In this document: positions 1 through 7,691 of the stretch, one piece after another
Position numbering within the stretch: position 1 is the first letter of the stretch
Layout of the letters: every line of letters begins with the position of its first letter
Assembly (NCBI GenBank): GCA_013329495.1
Contig: DUKC01000216.1
Span: 1 to 11,248, forward strand
DNA length: 11,248 nt
Source of the DNA: Thermoplasmata archaeon
Lineage (GTDB): Archaea; Thermoplasmatota; E2; UBA9212
Direction of reading: 5' to 3'
Translations under genes and position numbers: made by a program
Notes under the pieces: generated by a model
What the model saw: the letters and a program-made list of their open reading frames with translations, nothing else
Database searches by the model: none
What the model was told of the DNA's origin: nothing

Positions 1-928
1 TTATAATCCGGGAAGTCAGGATTTTACTCATTCCATTTTTTACCATTAACTCCAATTCTACTGAATTGTCTCCATGAAAGTTATTTGGTGATCCTGCATC
101 TGTTCCCATTGCAATTTTAATATTGTTTTTTAATGCCTTTTTGAAGCTATCTTCGGGTATTCCTTTAATCTTTCTAATTTTTCTAGCTATTGCTTTAGTA
201 AAAAACTTCTCATTAGTTTTAAGACATGAATCTATTACTTTTAGAGTTGGGACTAAAAATGCTCCTTTTTCTTTCATTAGTTTTGCTCCTTCTTCGTCAA
301 GCAAAAATCCATGCTCAATAGATTTTATTCCTGCTTTTAATGAGGACTTTATTCCCTCCCCATTTGCATGAGCTGCAACGTTTTTTCCCTTTCTTTTTGC
401 TTCTTCAACTATTAATTTTAGCTCTTCATCTGAAAATTCTGCATTACCTGGTTCGGTTACTTCTTCCAGAATTCCACTAGAAGTTGCTACCTTTATGAGA
501 TCAACACCCGCTGCAATTTGTTTTCTAACTTCCTTCCTTATTTCAGCTGCCCCATCAACTCTTGCTACATAGTTTCCCCCTTTGAAGCCTTTAAAATCTA
601 TCCATGGAGGGAAGAATTCACCATGACCTCCCGTGGTTGAAAGAGCCTTTCCTGCACAAATAATTCTAGGTCCCTCAATTAATCCAGAATTTATGCAATT
701 TCTTACGGATACTCCTATGTATTCACAAGAGGCCAAATCTCTGATGGTAGTAAAACCACTTTCTATGCATTTTTTAGCATTAAGGGTTGCTTTTATTGAA
801 AGTGTTGAGATAGGCTCTAAAAATGTATCATAATTACCTAGTTCTCCATTCATGATAAGGTGCGCATGGCAATCAATGAGACCAGGTATAATTGTTTTGC
901 CCTCTACATTAATTTCCCTTGCAAGTGT
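1..928 (-). pseudogene. Amidohydrolase (imidazolonepropionase/Xaa-Pro dipeptidase-like), 5'-truncated, runs off left edge
   Basis: The minus strand encodes an uninterrupted stretch of the metal-dependent amidohydrolase superfamily. It starts just before the strand-1 motif GLIDCHAHL (HxH metal ligands at 860-868) and continues through LIKVATSSGI (the lysine position that is usually carboxylated), AAHANGEG, SIEHGF and GTDAGSP (catalytic Asp region) to MVKNGMSKILT at the left edge. Family members of this type are usually about 400 residues and hydrolyse cyclic amides or dipeptides; the substrate cannot be told here. The N-terminal beta-sandwich segment, normally some 50-60 residues before the HxH motif, is absent. 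Reading upstream there is a TAG at 929-931 and no ATG, GTG or TTG between it and the HxH motif. The first in-frame ATG (851-853) lies after HxH, so any product would lack two metal ligands. The right end abuts an unrelated permease remnant. It is probably a broken gene; the left end is simply cut by the window. Confidence 0.8.
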
Positions 929-1250
929 CTACGGAATTGGATTCATGGTTGGAGGGTTGGCTTTAGTATTCAAGCAAATTCAAGCCTTTTTTCAGATTTT
1001 ACAATGGATATTCTTGGGATTTATTGCTGCACCTATCTATCAATATTCAATGCTCAAAGCTTTGCCTCTTTCTCTAGGTTTCAATCTAATTAATGAGGTA
1101 ATGTCAAAAAATCTCTCCTTTTTTAAACTCTCTTCGCTTGATCTTGTCCTCCTAATTCTTAATGGAGCCTTTTATTTTTGCATAGGACTCTTTGTTTTTA
1201 GCATTTGTGAACGGGTTGCAAAGTCTCGTGGGCTTCTAGGCCATTATTAA
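927..1250 (+). pseudogene. ABC-2 type transporter permease, C-terminal remnant
   Basis: About 107 residues from VYGIGFMVGG to the terminal GLLGHY match the C-terminal half of ABC-2 family permeases (ABC exporters of drugs, polysaccharides or unknown substrates). Visible features are a hydrophobic helix followed by ALVFKQIQ, a second hydrophobic stretch around ILQWIFLGFIAAP, the ALPLSLGFNLINEV segment and a last membrane helix before SICERVAKSRGLLGHY. Family members usually have six helices and about 250 or more residues, so the N-terminal half is missing. The open frame does extend back to an ATG at 852, but those first 24 residues are the antisense of the amidohydrolase gene and are not permease sequence. 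No ATPase gene lies next to it. A/T content matches the neighbouring amidohydrolase remnant and differs from leuS. It could be expressed as a chimeric 132-residue membrane peptide, but a working transporter is unlikely. Confidence 0.75.
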
Positions 1251-1290
1251 TTTTATTATAGAGGACCTTCAACTTCCAAATGGTTATATA

Positions 1291-1305
1291 TTGCTAAATC
1301 AGCAA
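1291..1305. terminator. Small inverted repeat between convergent permease remnant and leuS
   Basis: TTGCT (1291-1295) and AGCAA (1301-1305) form a 5-bp stem with a 5-base loop in the 56-base gap between two convergent reading frames. It lies just past the leuS stop on the minus strand. The flanks are A/T-rich, but there is no long T run on either strand, so a terminator role is only a guess from position. Confidence 0.25.
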
Positions 1306-1306
1306 T

Positions 1307-4066
1307 TTATTCGATTAAGATAGCAGGTCTTCTAGGTAACGCTTGTTTTGCTTTTGCTTGGGTGCTTTCCTCTTCTATAATCACCTCAGTCTGAACACCA
1401 AATTGCTTTGTCAGAATGTCCTTTGCTTTTTCCAGAAAATCAAATTCATCTTCTCTGCTAAGCGCTCTTGAGGAAAGCAGAGAAGGTTTGTCAATCACCT
1501 TTTTTAGCAGACCGCTGATCTCCTTTCCATGTTTCCTTAACTCCTGCTCCTTCATGAGCGTCTTCATTATAACCTGTTGGGTCTTGGTCGTTTCAAGCAA
1601 CTCCCTGAGTTTCGAGAAAAACTCGTATTTCCAAGGAAGCCCAACAATTAGATTGATGCGTTTTGGCCTCATTTTTGTTATTTTCAAAATCTCTTTAATA
1701 TCTTCAATCAGACTTTCCAGCATATCCCACTTGGTTTCTTCTTTGATTATCTTCTTGTCGTAGGTTGGCCACCGTTCAAGTGATATAAATTCCCCGCTCC
1801 CATTTTGTTCCCACACTTCCTCGCACAGGTGAGGAACTATGGGCGATAGCATCAAGAGTAAATCTTTCGATATTTCCCCAAACAACTTTTTGTTTGGTTT
1901 GACTTCTCTATAAGAATTCAAGCTGTTTATGAGTTCATTCAAATAGTTCAGGGCATCTCGTAACTTGAGCTGATCGATCGATTCTGTAACTTGCTTTATT
2001 GTTTGATGCAGTCTGAAGTTGAGCCAATCATCATAGGGATCCCATGAAGTTCGACATTCCCTGGGTCGGAAAGTGAGAAGTTCATAGATTTTTTTCATCA
2101 GTCTAAAGATGCTTTCGATTCCAGATTCTGACCACTCAAAGTCACTCTCGGGATTTGAAGCAAACAGGGTAAAGAACCGAGCTGTGTCCGCCCCATATTT
2201 GGTAATCAACTTTTCTGGTTCGACAATGTTCCCCAAAGATTTTGACATCGCTACAGATCTCATCTGTATCTCACCCCCGCAAGAGCTGCACAGATTGTTG
2301 CTTACCTCAGAGGAGTGCAGAAAGCGATTGCATTGGGGGCAGAACGGTGTTAAATTCTTTACCATTCCCTGACAGAGCAGCTTCGAGAAAGGCTCCTCAA
2401 CCTCTATCAGCCCAAAATCTCTCATAGCTTTTGCAAAGAACCTTGAATACAAGAGATGCATAACTGCATGCTCAATCCCTCCTATGTACTGATCAACAGG
2501 CATCCAATACTTTGCATCTGATTTGTCAACCAGTGAGTTTTTTTGATGTGGCGAGCAATATCTTAAGAAGTACCACGAAGAGTCGACAAAAGTGTCCATG
2601 GTGTCTGTCTCTCTCCTTGCTTTTCCACCACATTTTGGGCAAGTCGTTTCAACCCAACTTTTTGATGTTTCCAAAGGATTTCCAGATCCCGTAAACTCCA
2701 CATCTTTTGGTAGAGTCACGGGTAGATCTTTCTCAGGCACCGGAACGACACCGCAGCCCTCACAATAAACAATCGGAATGGGTGTCCCCCAGTACCTCTG
2801 CCTGGAGATGAGCCAATCCTTCAGCTTGTAGTCGACAGCCTTTTTTCCTTTGCCAAGCTCTTCGAGCTTTTTGGTTATCTTTGCGGTCCCCTCTTTGCTT
2901 GGCAAATCATTAAATTCCCCCGAGTTAACCAGGTAACCCTCTTCAGTGAACGCCCTCGTAAGCCTTCCCTCATCGAGTTTGTGTTCAAAGGGCTGAATGA
3001 CCAGCTTTATCGGCAAATCGTTTTGTTTTGCAAACTCGAAATCTCTCTGGTCGTGAGCAGGCACGCCCATCACGGCACCGCCCCCGTACTCGTAAAGAAC
3101 AAAGCTCCCTATCCATATGGGAATTTCTTCCATAGTGATCGGGTGCAGAGCATGCTTGCCAATGAATAGACCTTTCTTTTCTTTCTCTACCATATCCTTC
3201 TTTTGGCTTAGGGCAAGGAGCTCTTTCCAGCCTTCCTCAAAGCGTGTTCCTTTGACCCATCTTTCTACCAGGGGGTGCTCGGGAGCAAATGTTAGGAATG
3301 TGGCTCCATATAAGGTATCTGCTCTTGTAGTAAAGATCGAAACCTCCTCCCTGCTTCCCTTTACCTTGAATTTTATTTCGGCCCCCTCACTTCTTCCTAT
3401 CCAGTTCTTTTGCATTTCTTTGACCCGTTCTGGCCAATTCAGCTCGTCCAGATCATTAAGCAGATCATCCGCATAATTCCTTATCCTGAAAAACCACTGC
3501 GTTAGCTTTTTTCTTTCGACTCTGTGTGAGCATCTCCAGCACCTGTCATTAACGACCTGCTCGTTCGCCAGAACTGTTCCGCACTTCGGGCACCAGTTCA
3601 CCCAAGCCTCTTTTTGATAAGCCAAGCCTTTCTCAAGGAATTTCAGAAATATCCACTGGTTCCAGCGGTAATACTCTTCATCACAGGTCTGAATCTGACG
3701 AGACCAGTCATAGCTAAGACCCATTCTCTGCTGTTGACGCTTGATTTTTTTGATGTTGTTCAGAGTCCACTCCTTAGGATTTATCCCATGCTTTATGGCA
3801 GCATTCTCTGCAGGCAGCCCAAAAGCATCATAACCCATAGGATAAAGAACGTTGTAACCCTGTGCACGTTTGAATCTTGCCAGGCAATCCCCCAGAACGT
3901 AATTTCGAAGGTGACCCATGTGAAGGGTAGCCGAGGGATAGGGATACATCTCCAAACAGTAGAACTTTGTCTTTTGTTTTTCAGGTATGACTTCGAATAC
4001 TTTCTCTTTGCGCCATCTGTTTTGCCACTTCTCTTCGATGCCAGAGGGGTCGTATTGCTTTGACAT
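1307..4066 (-). CDS. leuS: Leucyl-tRNA synthetase, bacterial-type architecture
   Basis: Class I aminoacyl-tRNA synthetase that charges tRNA-Leu with leucine in the cytoplasm. The 919 residues show the HIGH-type motif HMGH (49-52) with LRNY, and [15 protein letters not shown] (77-91), which is the bacterial/organellar form. A first zinc knuckle has Cys159/162/176/179. The CP1 editing domain, about 225-415, has TTRADTLYG (246-254) and GVPAHDQRD (334-342). [14 protein letters not shown] follows, then a second Cys set (435/438/476/479), HLLYSRFF, and the KMSKS-type loop AMSKS (606-610). An extra Cys pair set (576/579/593/596) sits directly before that loop. The C-terminus ([11 protein letters not shown]) and total length exceed the roughly 860 residues of the E. 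coli enzyme. The first KMSKS lysine is Ala (codon at 2249-2251). ATG at 4064-4066 has AAGGT close upstream. It diverges from pyrK over a shared promoter region. Confidence 0.97.
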   Translation of the reverse strand: MSKQYDPSGIEEKWQNRWRKEKVFEVIPEKQKTKFYCLEMYPYPSATLHMGHLRNYVLGDCLARFKRAQGYNVLYPMGYDAFGLPAENAAIKHGINPKEWTLNNIKKIKRQQQRMGLSYDWSRQIQTCDEEYYRWNQWIFLKFLEKGLAYQKEAWVNWCPKCGTVLANEQVVNDRCWRCSHRVERKKLTQWFFRIRNYADDLLNDLDELNWPERVKEMQKNWIGRSEGAEIKFKVKGSREEVSIFTTRADTLYGATFLTFAPEHPLVERWVKGTRFEEGWKELLALSQKKDMVEKEKKGLFIGKHALHPITMEEIPIWIGSFVLYEYGGGAVMGVPAHDQRDFEFAKQNDLPIKLVIQPFEHKLDEGRLTRAFTEEGYLVNSGEFNDLPSKEGTAKITKKLEELGKGKKAVDYKLKDWLISRQRYWGTPIPIVYCEGCGVVPVPEKDLPVTLPKDVEFTGSGNPLETSKSWVETTCPKCGGKARRETDTMDTFVDSSWYFLRYCSPHQKNSLVDKSDAKYWMPVDQYIGGIEHAVMHLLYSRFFAKAMRDFGLIEVEEPFSKLLCQGMVKNLTPFCPQCNRFLHSSEVSNNLCSSCGGEIQMRSVAMSKSLGNIVEPEKLITKYGADTARFFTLFASNPESDFEWSESGIESIFRLMKKIYELLTFRPRECRTSWDPYDDWLNFRLHQTIKQVTESIDQLKLRDALNYLNELINSLNSYREVKPNKKLFGEISKDLLLMLSPIVPHLCEEVWEQNGSGEFISLERWPTYDKKIIKEETKWDMLESLIEDIKEILKITKMRPKRINLIVGLPWKYEFFSKLRELLETTKTQQVIMKTLMKEQELRKHGKEISGLLKKVIDKPSLLSSRALSREDEFDFLEKAKDILTKQFGVQTEVIIEEESTQAKAKQALPRRPAILIE

Positions 4067-4093
4067 TTTACCTTAGAGAAAAAGCAAATTCTA

Positions 4094-4100
4094 TTTATAA
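4094..4100. promoter_or_regulatory. Shared bidirectional TATA element of leuS and pyrK
   Basis: TTTATAA contains the palindrome TTATAA inside the 53-base gap between the divergent leuS (ATG at 4066) and pyrK (ATG at 4120). Its centre is about 30 bases from the leuS start and about 23-24 bases from the pyrK start, close to the spacing expected of archaeal TATA boxes for leaderless or nearly leaderless transcripts in both directions. No second A/T box of similar quality fits in the gap, so the two promoters should overlap. Confidence 0.55.
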
Positions 4101-4119
4101 TTAATCATCTTTTAAACTT

Positions 4120-4926
4120 ATGGAAAGACCTCGATTGGTTGAGATTTTGGAAATTGAAGAAGAAGGCCCTTTTTACAAGAGCTTAAGATTCAGAGATGAG
4201 AAGATATCGGGAGCATATCCAGGACAATTTGTCATGGTTTGGCTGCCTGGCATTGATGAGATTCCGATGGCTGTGGCCGAGATAGGCGAGATGTCCTCAA
4301 TAACCGCAGAAAGGGTCGGGGAGGCTACCGAGGAGCTTCACAAGCTTAGTGTCGGAGCTAAGATGGGGGTAAGGGGTCCTTACGGTAATGGCTTTCACCT
4401 CCCTAGAGATCGTAACAATCTATTGTTCGTTGGTGGGGGAACCGGCACAATCCCCCTGTTTCCCGCGGTTAAGAAGGCTCTAAATGAGCAAAAAAAAGTT
4501 TCACTTGTACAGGGAGCAAGACGCGGTGATCTTCTAATATATGAAAGCAAGTTTGAATCTATGCCCCTAAAATACCATAAATGCACAGATGATGGGAGCA
4601 GGGATTATCATGGCTATGCGTCAGATCGAGCTGAAGAGTTAATCAATCAAGGGGATTATGACCTGATTCTTGGTTGCGGACCAGAACTCATGCTGAGTAA
4701 GCTGGCTAAGATTGCGGAGCAAAACGATATCGATTCACAAATGTCCCTAGAGAGATACATGAAATGCGGAATTGGCATATGTGGCTCATGTGTTATTGGC
4801 GAGGGACTGAGAGTGTGTAAGGAGGGGCCGGTCTTTGACGGCAGTGTTCTTCTTGGAATAAAAGATTTTGGCAGATTCAGAAGAGAAGAAAGCGGAAAAA
4901 GAGTTTATTATTCGAACAATCTTTGA
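4120..4926 (+). CDS. pyrK: PyrK-like FAD/[2Fe-2S] electron-transfer subunit of dihydroorotate dehydrogenase
   Basis: Member of the ferredoxin-NADP reductase superfamily. In type 1B dihydroorotate dehydrogenase, PyrK carries electrons from the PyrD flavin through FAD and a [2Fe-2S] cluster to NAD+ during pyrimidine synthesis. The 268 residues show the FAD-binding barrel with YPGQFVMVW (33-41) and IPMAVAE (48-54, the position of the FAD-binding motif), GVRGPYGNGF (83-92), the nucleotide-binding GGGTGTIPLF (105-114), GCGPELM (185-191), and the cluster ligands Cys216, Cys221, Cys224 and Cys233 in a CGIGICGSC...RVCKEGPVFD context typical of PyrK. Length is normal for the family. ATG at 4120 fits a leaderless transcript from the TATA at 4094-4100. 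No pyrD lies nearby and a terminator follows at once, so the gene looks monocistronic. A related hydrogenase- or sulfide dehydrogenase-type subunit is the main alternative. Confidence 0.88.
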   Translation: MERPRLVEILEIEEEGPFYKSLRFRDEKISGAYPGQFVMVWLPGIDEIPMAVAEIGEMSSITAERVGEATEELHKLSVGAKMGVRGPYGNGFHLPRDRNNLLFVGGGTGTIPLFPAVKKALNEQKKVSLVQGARRGDLLIYESKFESMPLKYHKCTDDGSRDYHGYASDRAEELINQGDYDLILGCGPELMLSKLAKIAEQNDIDSQMSLERYMKCGIGICGSCVIGEGLRVCKEGPVFDGSVLLGIKDFGRFRREESGKRVYYSNNL

Positions 4927-4980
4927 AGGGTCTCAGGTGGCCAATGAGATACAATTCTCAAGAGGCCCTCGTCTTTTTTT
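4927..4980 (+). terminator. Stem-loop plus T7 terminator of pyrK
   Basis: AGGGTCTC (4927-4934), starting at the base after the pyrK stop codon, pairs with GAGGCCCT (4962-4969) over 8 bp with one G-U wobble. TCTTTTTTT follows, with seven T at 4974-4980. The interior also holds TCTCA (4931-4935), TGAGA (4945-4949) and TCTCA (4956-4960), so two small hairpins compete for the middle segment. Archaeal RNA polymerase terminates at T-runs; the added stem resembles a bacterial intrinsic terminator. Confidence 0.6.
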
Positions 4981-5017
4981 GTTTGTGATTGAGGTGAATA
5001 GATTTGAAGTCATTCTG

Positions 5018-5078
5018 AGATAATAGGGCTTGAACCCTTTTGGCATGGCCTATTCCTAGCTAACTCATCTACCGCCTT
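5018..5078 (-). pseudogene. Decayed tRNA-like sequence
   Basis: On the minus strand a box A-like TAGATGAGTTAG (compare tRNA positions 8-19, TAGCTCAGTTGG) follows AAGGCGG at 5072-5078. About 30 bases further on is a box B-like GGTTCAAGCCC. No 3' strand complementary to AAGGCGG follows the T-arm, the D-stem does not pair, and the distance between the boxes is about 9 bases too short for a normal tRNA. It therefore looks like a tRNA relic or a chance resemblance rather than a working gene. On the plus strand it ends near a T8 run (5085-5092). The rest of the gene-free stretch 4981-5257 shows nothing else I can name. Confidence 0.25.
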
Positions 5079-5257
5079 AGTCGATTTTTTTTCCTGCCCT
5101 CAATAGAGACTTTTACAAGAAAAGCAAACTTTTTGGTTTATTCCCATCTCTTCGACACTTTTTGCATCTCCCGAGAAAACTAGTTGATAACATTCTGCGT
5201 GTCTGCGGGAAGCATGGACTGAATGGCAAACAATAAGAAGCGCATTTTATGGAAAAT

Positions 5258-5266
5258 GTTTTTAAG
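5258..5266 (+). promoter_or_regulatory. TATA-like box of the BsuPI-domain gene
   Basis: GTTTTTAAG is centred about 29 bases before the ATG at 5291. This spacing fits a leaderless or near-leaderless transcript and is the main reason for choosing 5291 over the in-frame ATG at 5249, which lies upstream of the box. Confidence 0.5.
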
Positions 5267-5290
5267 TCAGCACTTTCATTAATTAAAATA

Positions 5291-5791
5291 ATGAAGATCT
5301 CAGGAAGCTTCGCACTCATCCTAATTCTTGTTTGCATTGTTACGGCAGTAACCCTCTTTTTCGTTTTTTACGCGAATAGCTCAGGGTCTAAAGAAAGCAA
5401 AAAAGAGGGTCTTGAATTGATTATAGATATTGAAAATCCGAGCATAAAGAGAGGAGAGAAGTTAGTCGCAAAGCTAATTCTAAAAAACAACGGGAAAGAA
5501 GATGAATTCATTGATTTCTTCTCAGCTCAACGATTTGATCTTCATTTGTACAAGGGAAAAGAGCTTCTCGGAAGATGGTCTGATGAGATGATGTTTGCCC
5601 AAGTAATGGGACAAATAATTTTAAAACCCGGAGAGAGCCTTGAGGACACACTGGAGTGGGATCTTTCCTATTTTGACAAGGAAACCGGCGCAGAGGCTTT
5701 TCCCGCTCCCGGAAAGTACGGAATTGTTGGGGTCATGGTGGGAAGGCCCAGGCTTGAGACCGAAGAGCTTCCCATAACAATCAGAGCTTAA
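5291..5791 (+). CDS. Membrane-anchored protein with BsuPI-like (intracellular proteinase inhibitor) domain
   Basis: The 166-residue product starts MKISGSFALI and has one strongly hydrophobic segment (about 6-27), followed by a Ser/Lys-rich linker and a soluble beta-rich domain, so it is probably anchored to the membrane with the domain outside. The domain shows LELIIDIENPSIKRGEKL (41-58), a strand pair LVAKLILKNNG (58-68), FDLHLYKGKELLGRWSD (82-98), LKPGESLEDTLEWD (111-124) and PAPGKYGIVGVM (139-149). This order resembles the BsuPI/proteinase-inhibitor domain, an immunoglobulin-like fold found in many exported bacterial and archaeal proteins. Inhibitor activity should not be assumed from the fold. 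The start at 5291 is preferred because of the TATA-like box at 5258-5266; an ATG at 5249 would add 14 residues. It stands alone between the pyrK terminator region and the nuclease promoter. Confidence 0.65.
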   Translation: MKISGSFALILILVCIVTAVTLFFVFYANSSGSKESKKEGLELIIDIENPSIKRGEKLVAKLILKNNGKEDEFIDFFSAQRFDLHLYKGKELLGRWSDEMMFAQVMGQIILKPGESLEDTLEWDLSYFDKETGAEAFPAPGKYGIVGVMVGRPRLETEELPITIRA

Positions 5792-5837
5792 AGAAACAAT
5801 CTTTTTGCTGCATCCCCCCTCAAAACACAACCTAAAG

Positions 5838-5845
5838 GTTTTTAA
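5838..5845 (+). promoter_or_regulatory. TATA-like box of the beta-CASP nuclease gene
   Basis: GTTTTTAA is centred about 28 bases upstream of the ATG at 5870, with no Shine-Dalgarno sequence between, consistent with a leaderless mRNA. It closely resembles the box upstream of 5291. Confidence 0.5.
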
Positions 5846-5869
5846 CAAGACCTCTCTTACTACTTTAGC

Positions 5870-7099
5870 ATGGTAGAAATCAATTTCCTTGGAGGTGCAT
5901 CTGAAGTGGGCAAATTGGGAATGGTGATGCGTCTGAGGGAGAAGAAACTGTTGTTTGATTATGGCATGGCGCCCGGAAAGCCCCCCTCATATCCCGCTCC
6001 AGCCCCTCCCGTTGATGCGACTTTCTTGACCCACGCTCATCTCGATCATTCTGGCATGATCCCCTGGCTTTGTAGGAAGTACAAAACAAGTGTGATCGGC
6101 ACCAGAGTGACTAAAGAAATTTCGGAGCTATTGCAAAAAGACTCCGTTAAGATTTCCAAAGCAGAGGGCTACTCCATTCCTTACTCCTCTCAGGATATCT
6201 CAAACGCCCTTAACAGCTGGGTTGATATCAATCCTGGAGACACATACGAGTTAGAAGGCACCAGGATCATTGCCCACCCCTCCGGTCACATTCCAGGTGC
6301 ACTCATGTTCGAGATAAATAACGACTCTACAATGGTCTTCACAGGAGATCTCCAAACAATGGACATGCACTTGCTCAAAGGAGCCAAACCCGTGAGATGC
6401 GACACGCTGTTCTTGGAGGGAACCTATGCAGGAAGGGAGCATGAGGACAGAAAAACTCTCGAAAAGAAGTTTATTGAACAAATTGACGAGGTGTTGGCGA
6501 GAAATGGGAAAGCAATCATTCCCGCTTTTGGTGTTGGGAGATGCCAGGAAGTAGCTCTGATCTTGAAGGACCAGGGATTTCAGGTGTGGTGCGACGGGAT
6601 GGGCAACGCTATCACCCGGATATTTCTAAGAAATCCCGGTTTTTTGTACTCCGCCAAGGCGCTGAACAAGGTGCACAAAAGGATGAAAGAGGTGAGAACT
6701 TCCCACAATCGAAGAGCAGCCCTTCAAGACGGGGTAGTCATAACAACTTCGGGCATGCTTGACGGGGGGCCGGTCCTCTGGTACCTCGAGCAAATAAAGG
6801 ATGACCCAAGATCTGCCATTTTCCTCACAGGTTTCCAGGTACCTGGCACGAATGGAAGGCAATTGCTAGACAACGGGACGATCAACAGCAGAGGCGCCAA
6901 AGAAAAGATAAACTGTGGGGTCAAGCACTTCGATTTTAGTGCGCATGCGGGGCATTCTCAGCTGGTGAGATTTGCGAAGGCATGCAAACCCGAAAAAATA
7001 GTTTTGTTTCATTCCGAAGACAGAACTCCACTCGCCGAAGAACTCAAAGATTTTGCAGAAATTTTCCTTCCCGAAGATAACAAAAAACTCTCGATCTAA
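5870..7099 (+). CDS. Beta-CASP metallo-beta-lactamase ribonuclease (archaeal CPSF-like, no KH domains)
   Basis: Zinc-dependent RNA nuclease of the beta-CASP family, which includes archaeal aCPSF and aRNase J enzymes acting in RNA 3'-end maturation and 5'-3' decay. The 409 residues contain the motif HAHLDH (55-60), His140 in HPSGHIPGA, Asp160 in FTGDLQ, beta-CASP motif A Glu183 in LEGTYAG, the cap domain with [10 protein letters not shown] (218-227) and [10 protein letters not shown] (292-301), motif B His359 in FDFSAHAGH, and His381 in IVLFHSE. All metal ligands expected for an active enzyme are visible. The N-terminal KH domains of aCPSF1 are absent, so an aCPSF2-like assignment fits best; aRNase J is less likely because the protein is shorter. 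Motif A reads EGTY where ESTY is usual. The TAA stop at 7097-7099 overlaps the rpl37e stop on the other strand. Confidence 0.92.
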   Translation: MVEINFLGGASEVGKLGMVMRLREKKLLFDYGMAPGKPPSYPAPAPPVDATFLTHAHLDHSGMIPWLCRKYKTSVIGTRVTKEISELLQKDSVKISKAEGYSIPYSSQDISNALNSWVDINPGDTYELEGTRIIAHPSGHIPGALMFEINNDSTMVFTGDLQTMDMHLLKGAKPVRCDTLFLEGTYAGREHEDRKTLEKKFIEQIDEVLARNGKAIIPAFGVGRCQEVALILKDQGFQVWCDGMGNAITRIFLRNPGFLYSAKALNKVHKRMKEVRTSHNRRAALQDGVVITTSGMLDGGPVLWYLEQIKDDPRSAIFLTGFQVPGTNGRQLLDNGTINSRGAKEKINCGVKHFDFSAHAGHSQLVRFAKACKPEKIVLFHSEDRTPLAEELKDFAEIFLPEDNKKLSI

Positions 7100-7257
7100 T
7101 GGGACTTTGCCCAGCTGTAGCTTCTGAGCTTTTTGCTTTTTCCATAGCCGCACGCACCGCAAACTTTTTCTTTGACATTGTACGCGTGCTTTCCACATCG
7201 TCTGCACCTGATGTGGGACTTCTTGCCACCGAACTTTGAAGGAGTTCCTTTTGACAT
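7096..7257 (-). CDS. rpl37e: 50S ribosomal protein L37e
   Basis: A 53-residue zinc-ribbon ribosomal protein, archaeal/eukaryotic specific, located in the large subunit. The translation starts [18 protein letters not shown] and ends RSYSWAKSH. The zinc ligands are Cys18, Cys21, Cys33 and Cys36, in CRRCGKH and VCGACGYGK contexts. Length and sequence are typical of archaeal L37e. The ATG at 7255-7257 has GAGG six bases upstream, overlapping the TGA of lsm, and only 8 bases separate the two genes, so translation is probably coupled and both come from one mRNA. The TAG stop (7096-7098) overlaps the TAA of the convergent nuclease gene. Confidence 0.95.
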   Translation of the reverse strand: MSKGTPSKFGGKKSHIRCRRCGKHAYNVKEKVCGACGYGKSKKLRSYSWAKSH

Positions 7258-7265
7258 TTTTTTCC

Positions 7266-7493
7266 TCAAGGTGAGATGTATATTATGTTATCTCCCCTAA
7301 TTATTACCCTGTCTATTTTTCGGACAATCTCTCCGTCCTTGGCTTCTTCCGCATTTCTCAAAACCAAATTCATGTGAGGATGATCGTAACCCTCGAGTAT
7401 GCCCCTGTATTCACGATTTCCTTTTAACTCCACAAGTATCCTTTTGTTTAGACTCTCATTCAATAAATCTGCTGTTTTCTTTTGAGGTGGCAT
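7266..7493 (-). CDS. LSm/Sm-like archaeal RNA-binding protein
   Basis: Small ring-forming RNA chaperone related to eukaryotic Sm/LSm and bacterial Hfq; archaeal SmAPs usually form heptamers that bind U-rich RNA. The 75 residues carry the Sm1 motif, with [21 protein letters not shown] (25-45, including the RNA-binding D-x-H-M-N type loop at 37-42), and the Sm2 motif [12 protein letters not shown] (63-74). Length is that of a minimal archaeal LSm protein. AGGAG (7500-7504, minus strand) lies seven bases before the ATG and fixes the start. It is the first gene of a two-gene operon with rpl37e, an arrangement common in archaea that ties this RNA chaperone to ribosome production. Confidence 0.95.
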   Translation of the reverse strand: MPPQKKTADLLNESLNKRILVELKGNREYRGILEGYDHPHMNLVLRNAEEAKDGEIVRKIDRVIIRGDNIIYISP

Positions 7494-7524
7494 CCTTGTC
7501 TCCTATGAAATACAAGATAATATG

Positions 7525-7540
7525 TATTTTATATTTAAAT
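7525..7540 (-). promoter_or_regulatory. TATA box of the lsm-rpl37e operon
   Basis: On the minus strand ATTTAAATATAAAATA lies about 40 bases upstream of the lsm ATG. With a start site some 25 bases downstream this leaves a leader of roughly 14 bases containing the AGGAG ribosome site, so unlike most first genes here this mRNA is leadered. Confidence 0.55.
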
Positions 7541-7663
7541 CTATTGAAACGGTCTGTTTGCGATCGAATGGGGGTTCTTCAAATCATTTCATTCGTAAAT
7601 TGAGGTTTCATTTGCAAGAAAAAACCCGTAGCTGAACTTGAGAGGCAGTCTGAAGAATAAAGA

Positions 7664-7670
7664 TTTATTA
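7664..7670 (+). promoter_or_regulatory. TATA box of the PUA-domain gene
   Basis: TTTATTA is centred about 25 bases before the ATG at 7692, the classic leaderless distance. It supports 7692 as the start rather than the in-frame ATG at 7638, which lies upstream of the box. Confidence 0.5.
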
Positions 7671-7691
7671 ATACGTTCCTCTTTTCAAACA

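Noticed and set aside
123..833. Short plus-strand open frames at the left end
   Set aside because: They are antisense to the well-conserved amidohydrolase reading frame and show no protein family of their own.
4987..5020. Box C/D-like elements (GTGATTGA ... CTGA) in the pyrK downstream gap
   Set aside because: The C box does not match the consensus and no D'/C' pair or terminal stem was found; the same applies to a weaker match near 5180-5225.
7044..7229. Minus-strand frames in the L37e region other than L37e
   Set aside because: The frame at 7096-7257 gives a complete L37e with all four zinc cysteines; the others are its shadows or antisense of the nuclease.
7565..7595. Inverted repeat CGAATG/CATTCG upstream of the PUA gene
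   Set aside because: A six-bp stem with a 19-base loop and no further pairing, lying upstream of the likely transcription start; probably chance.
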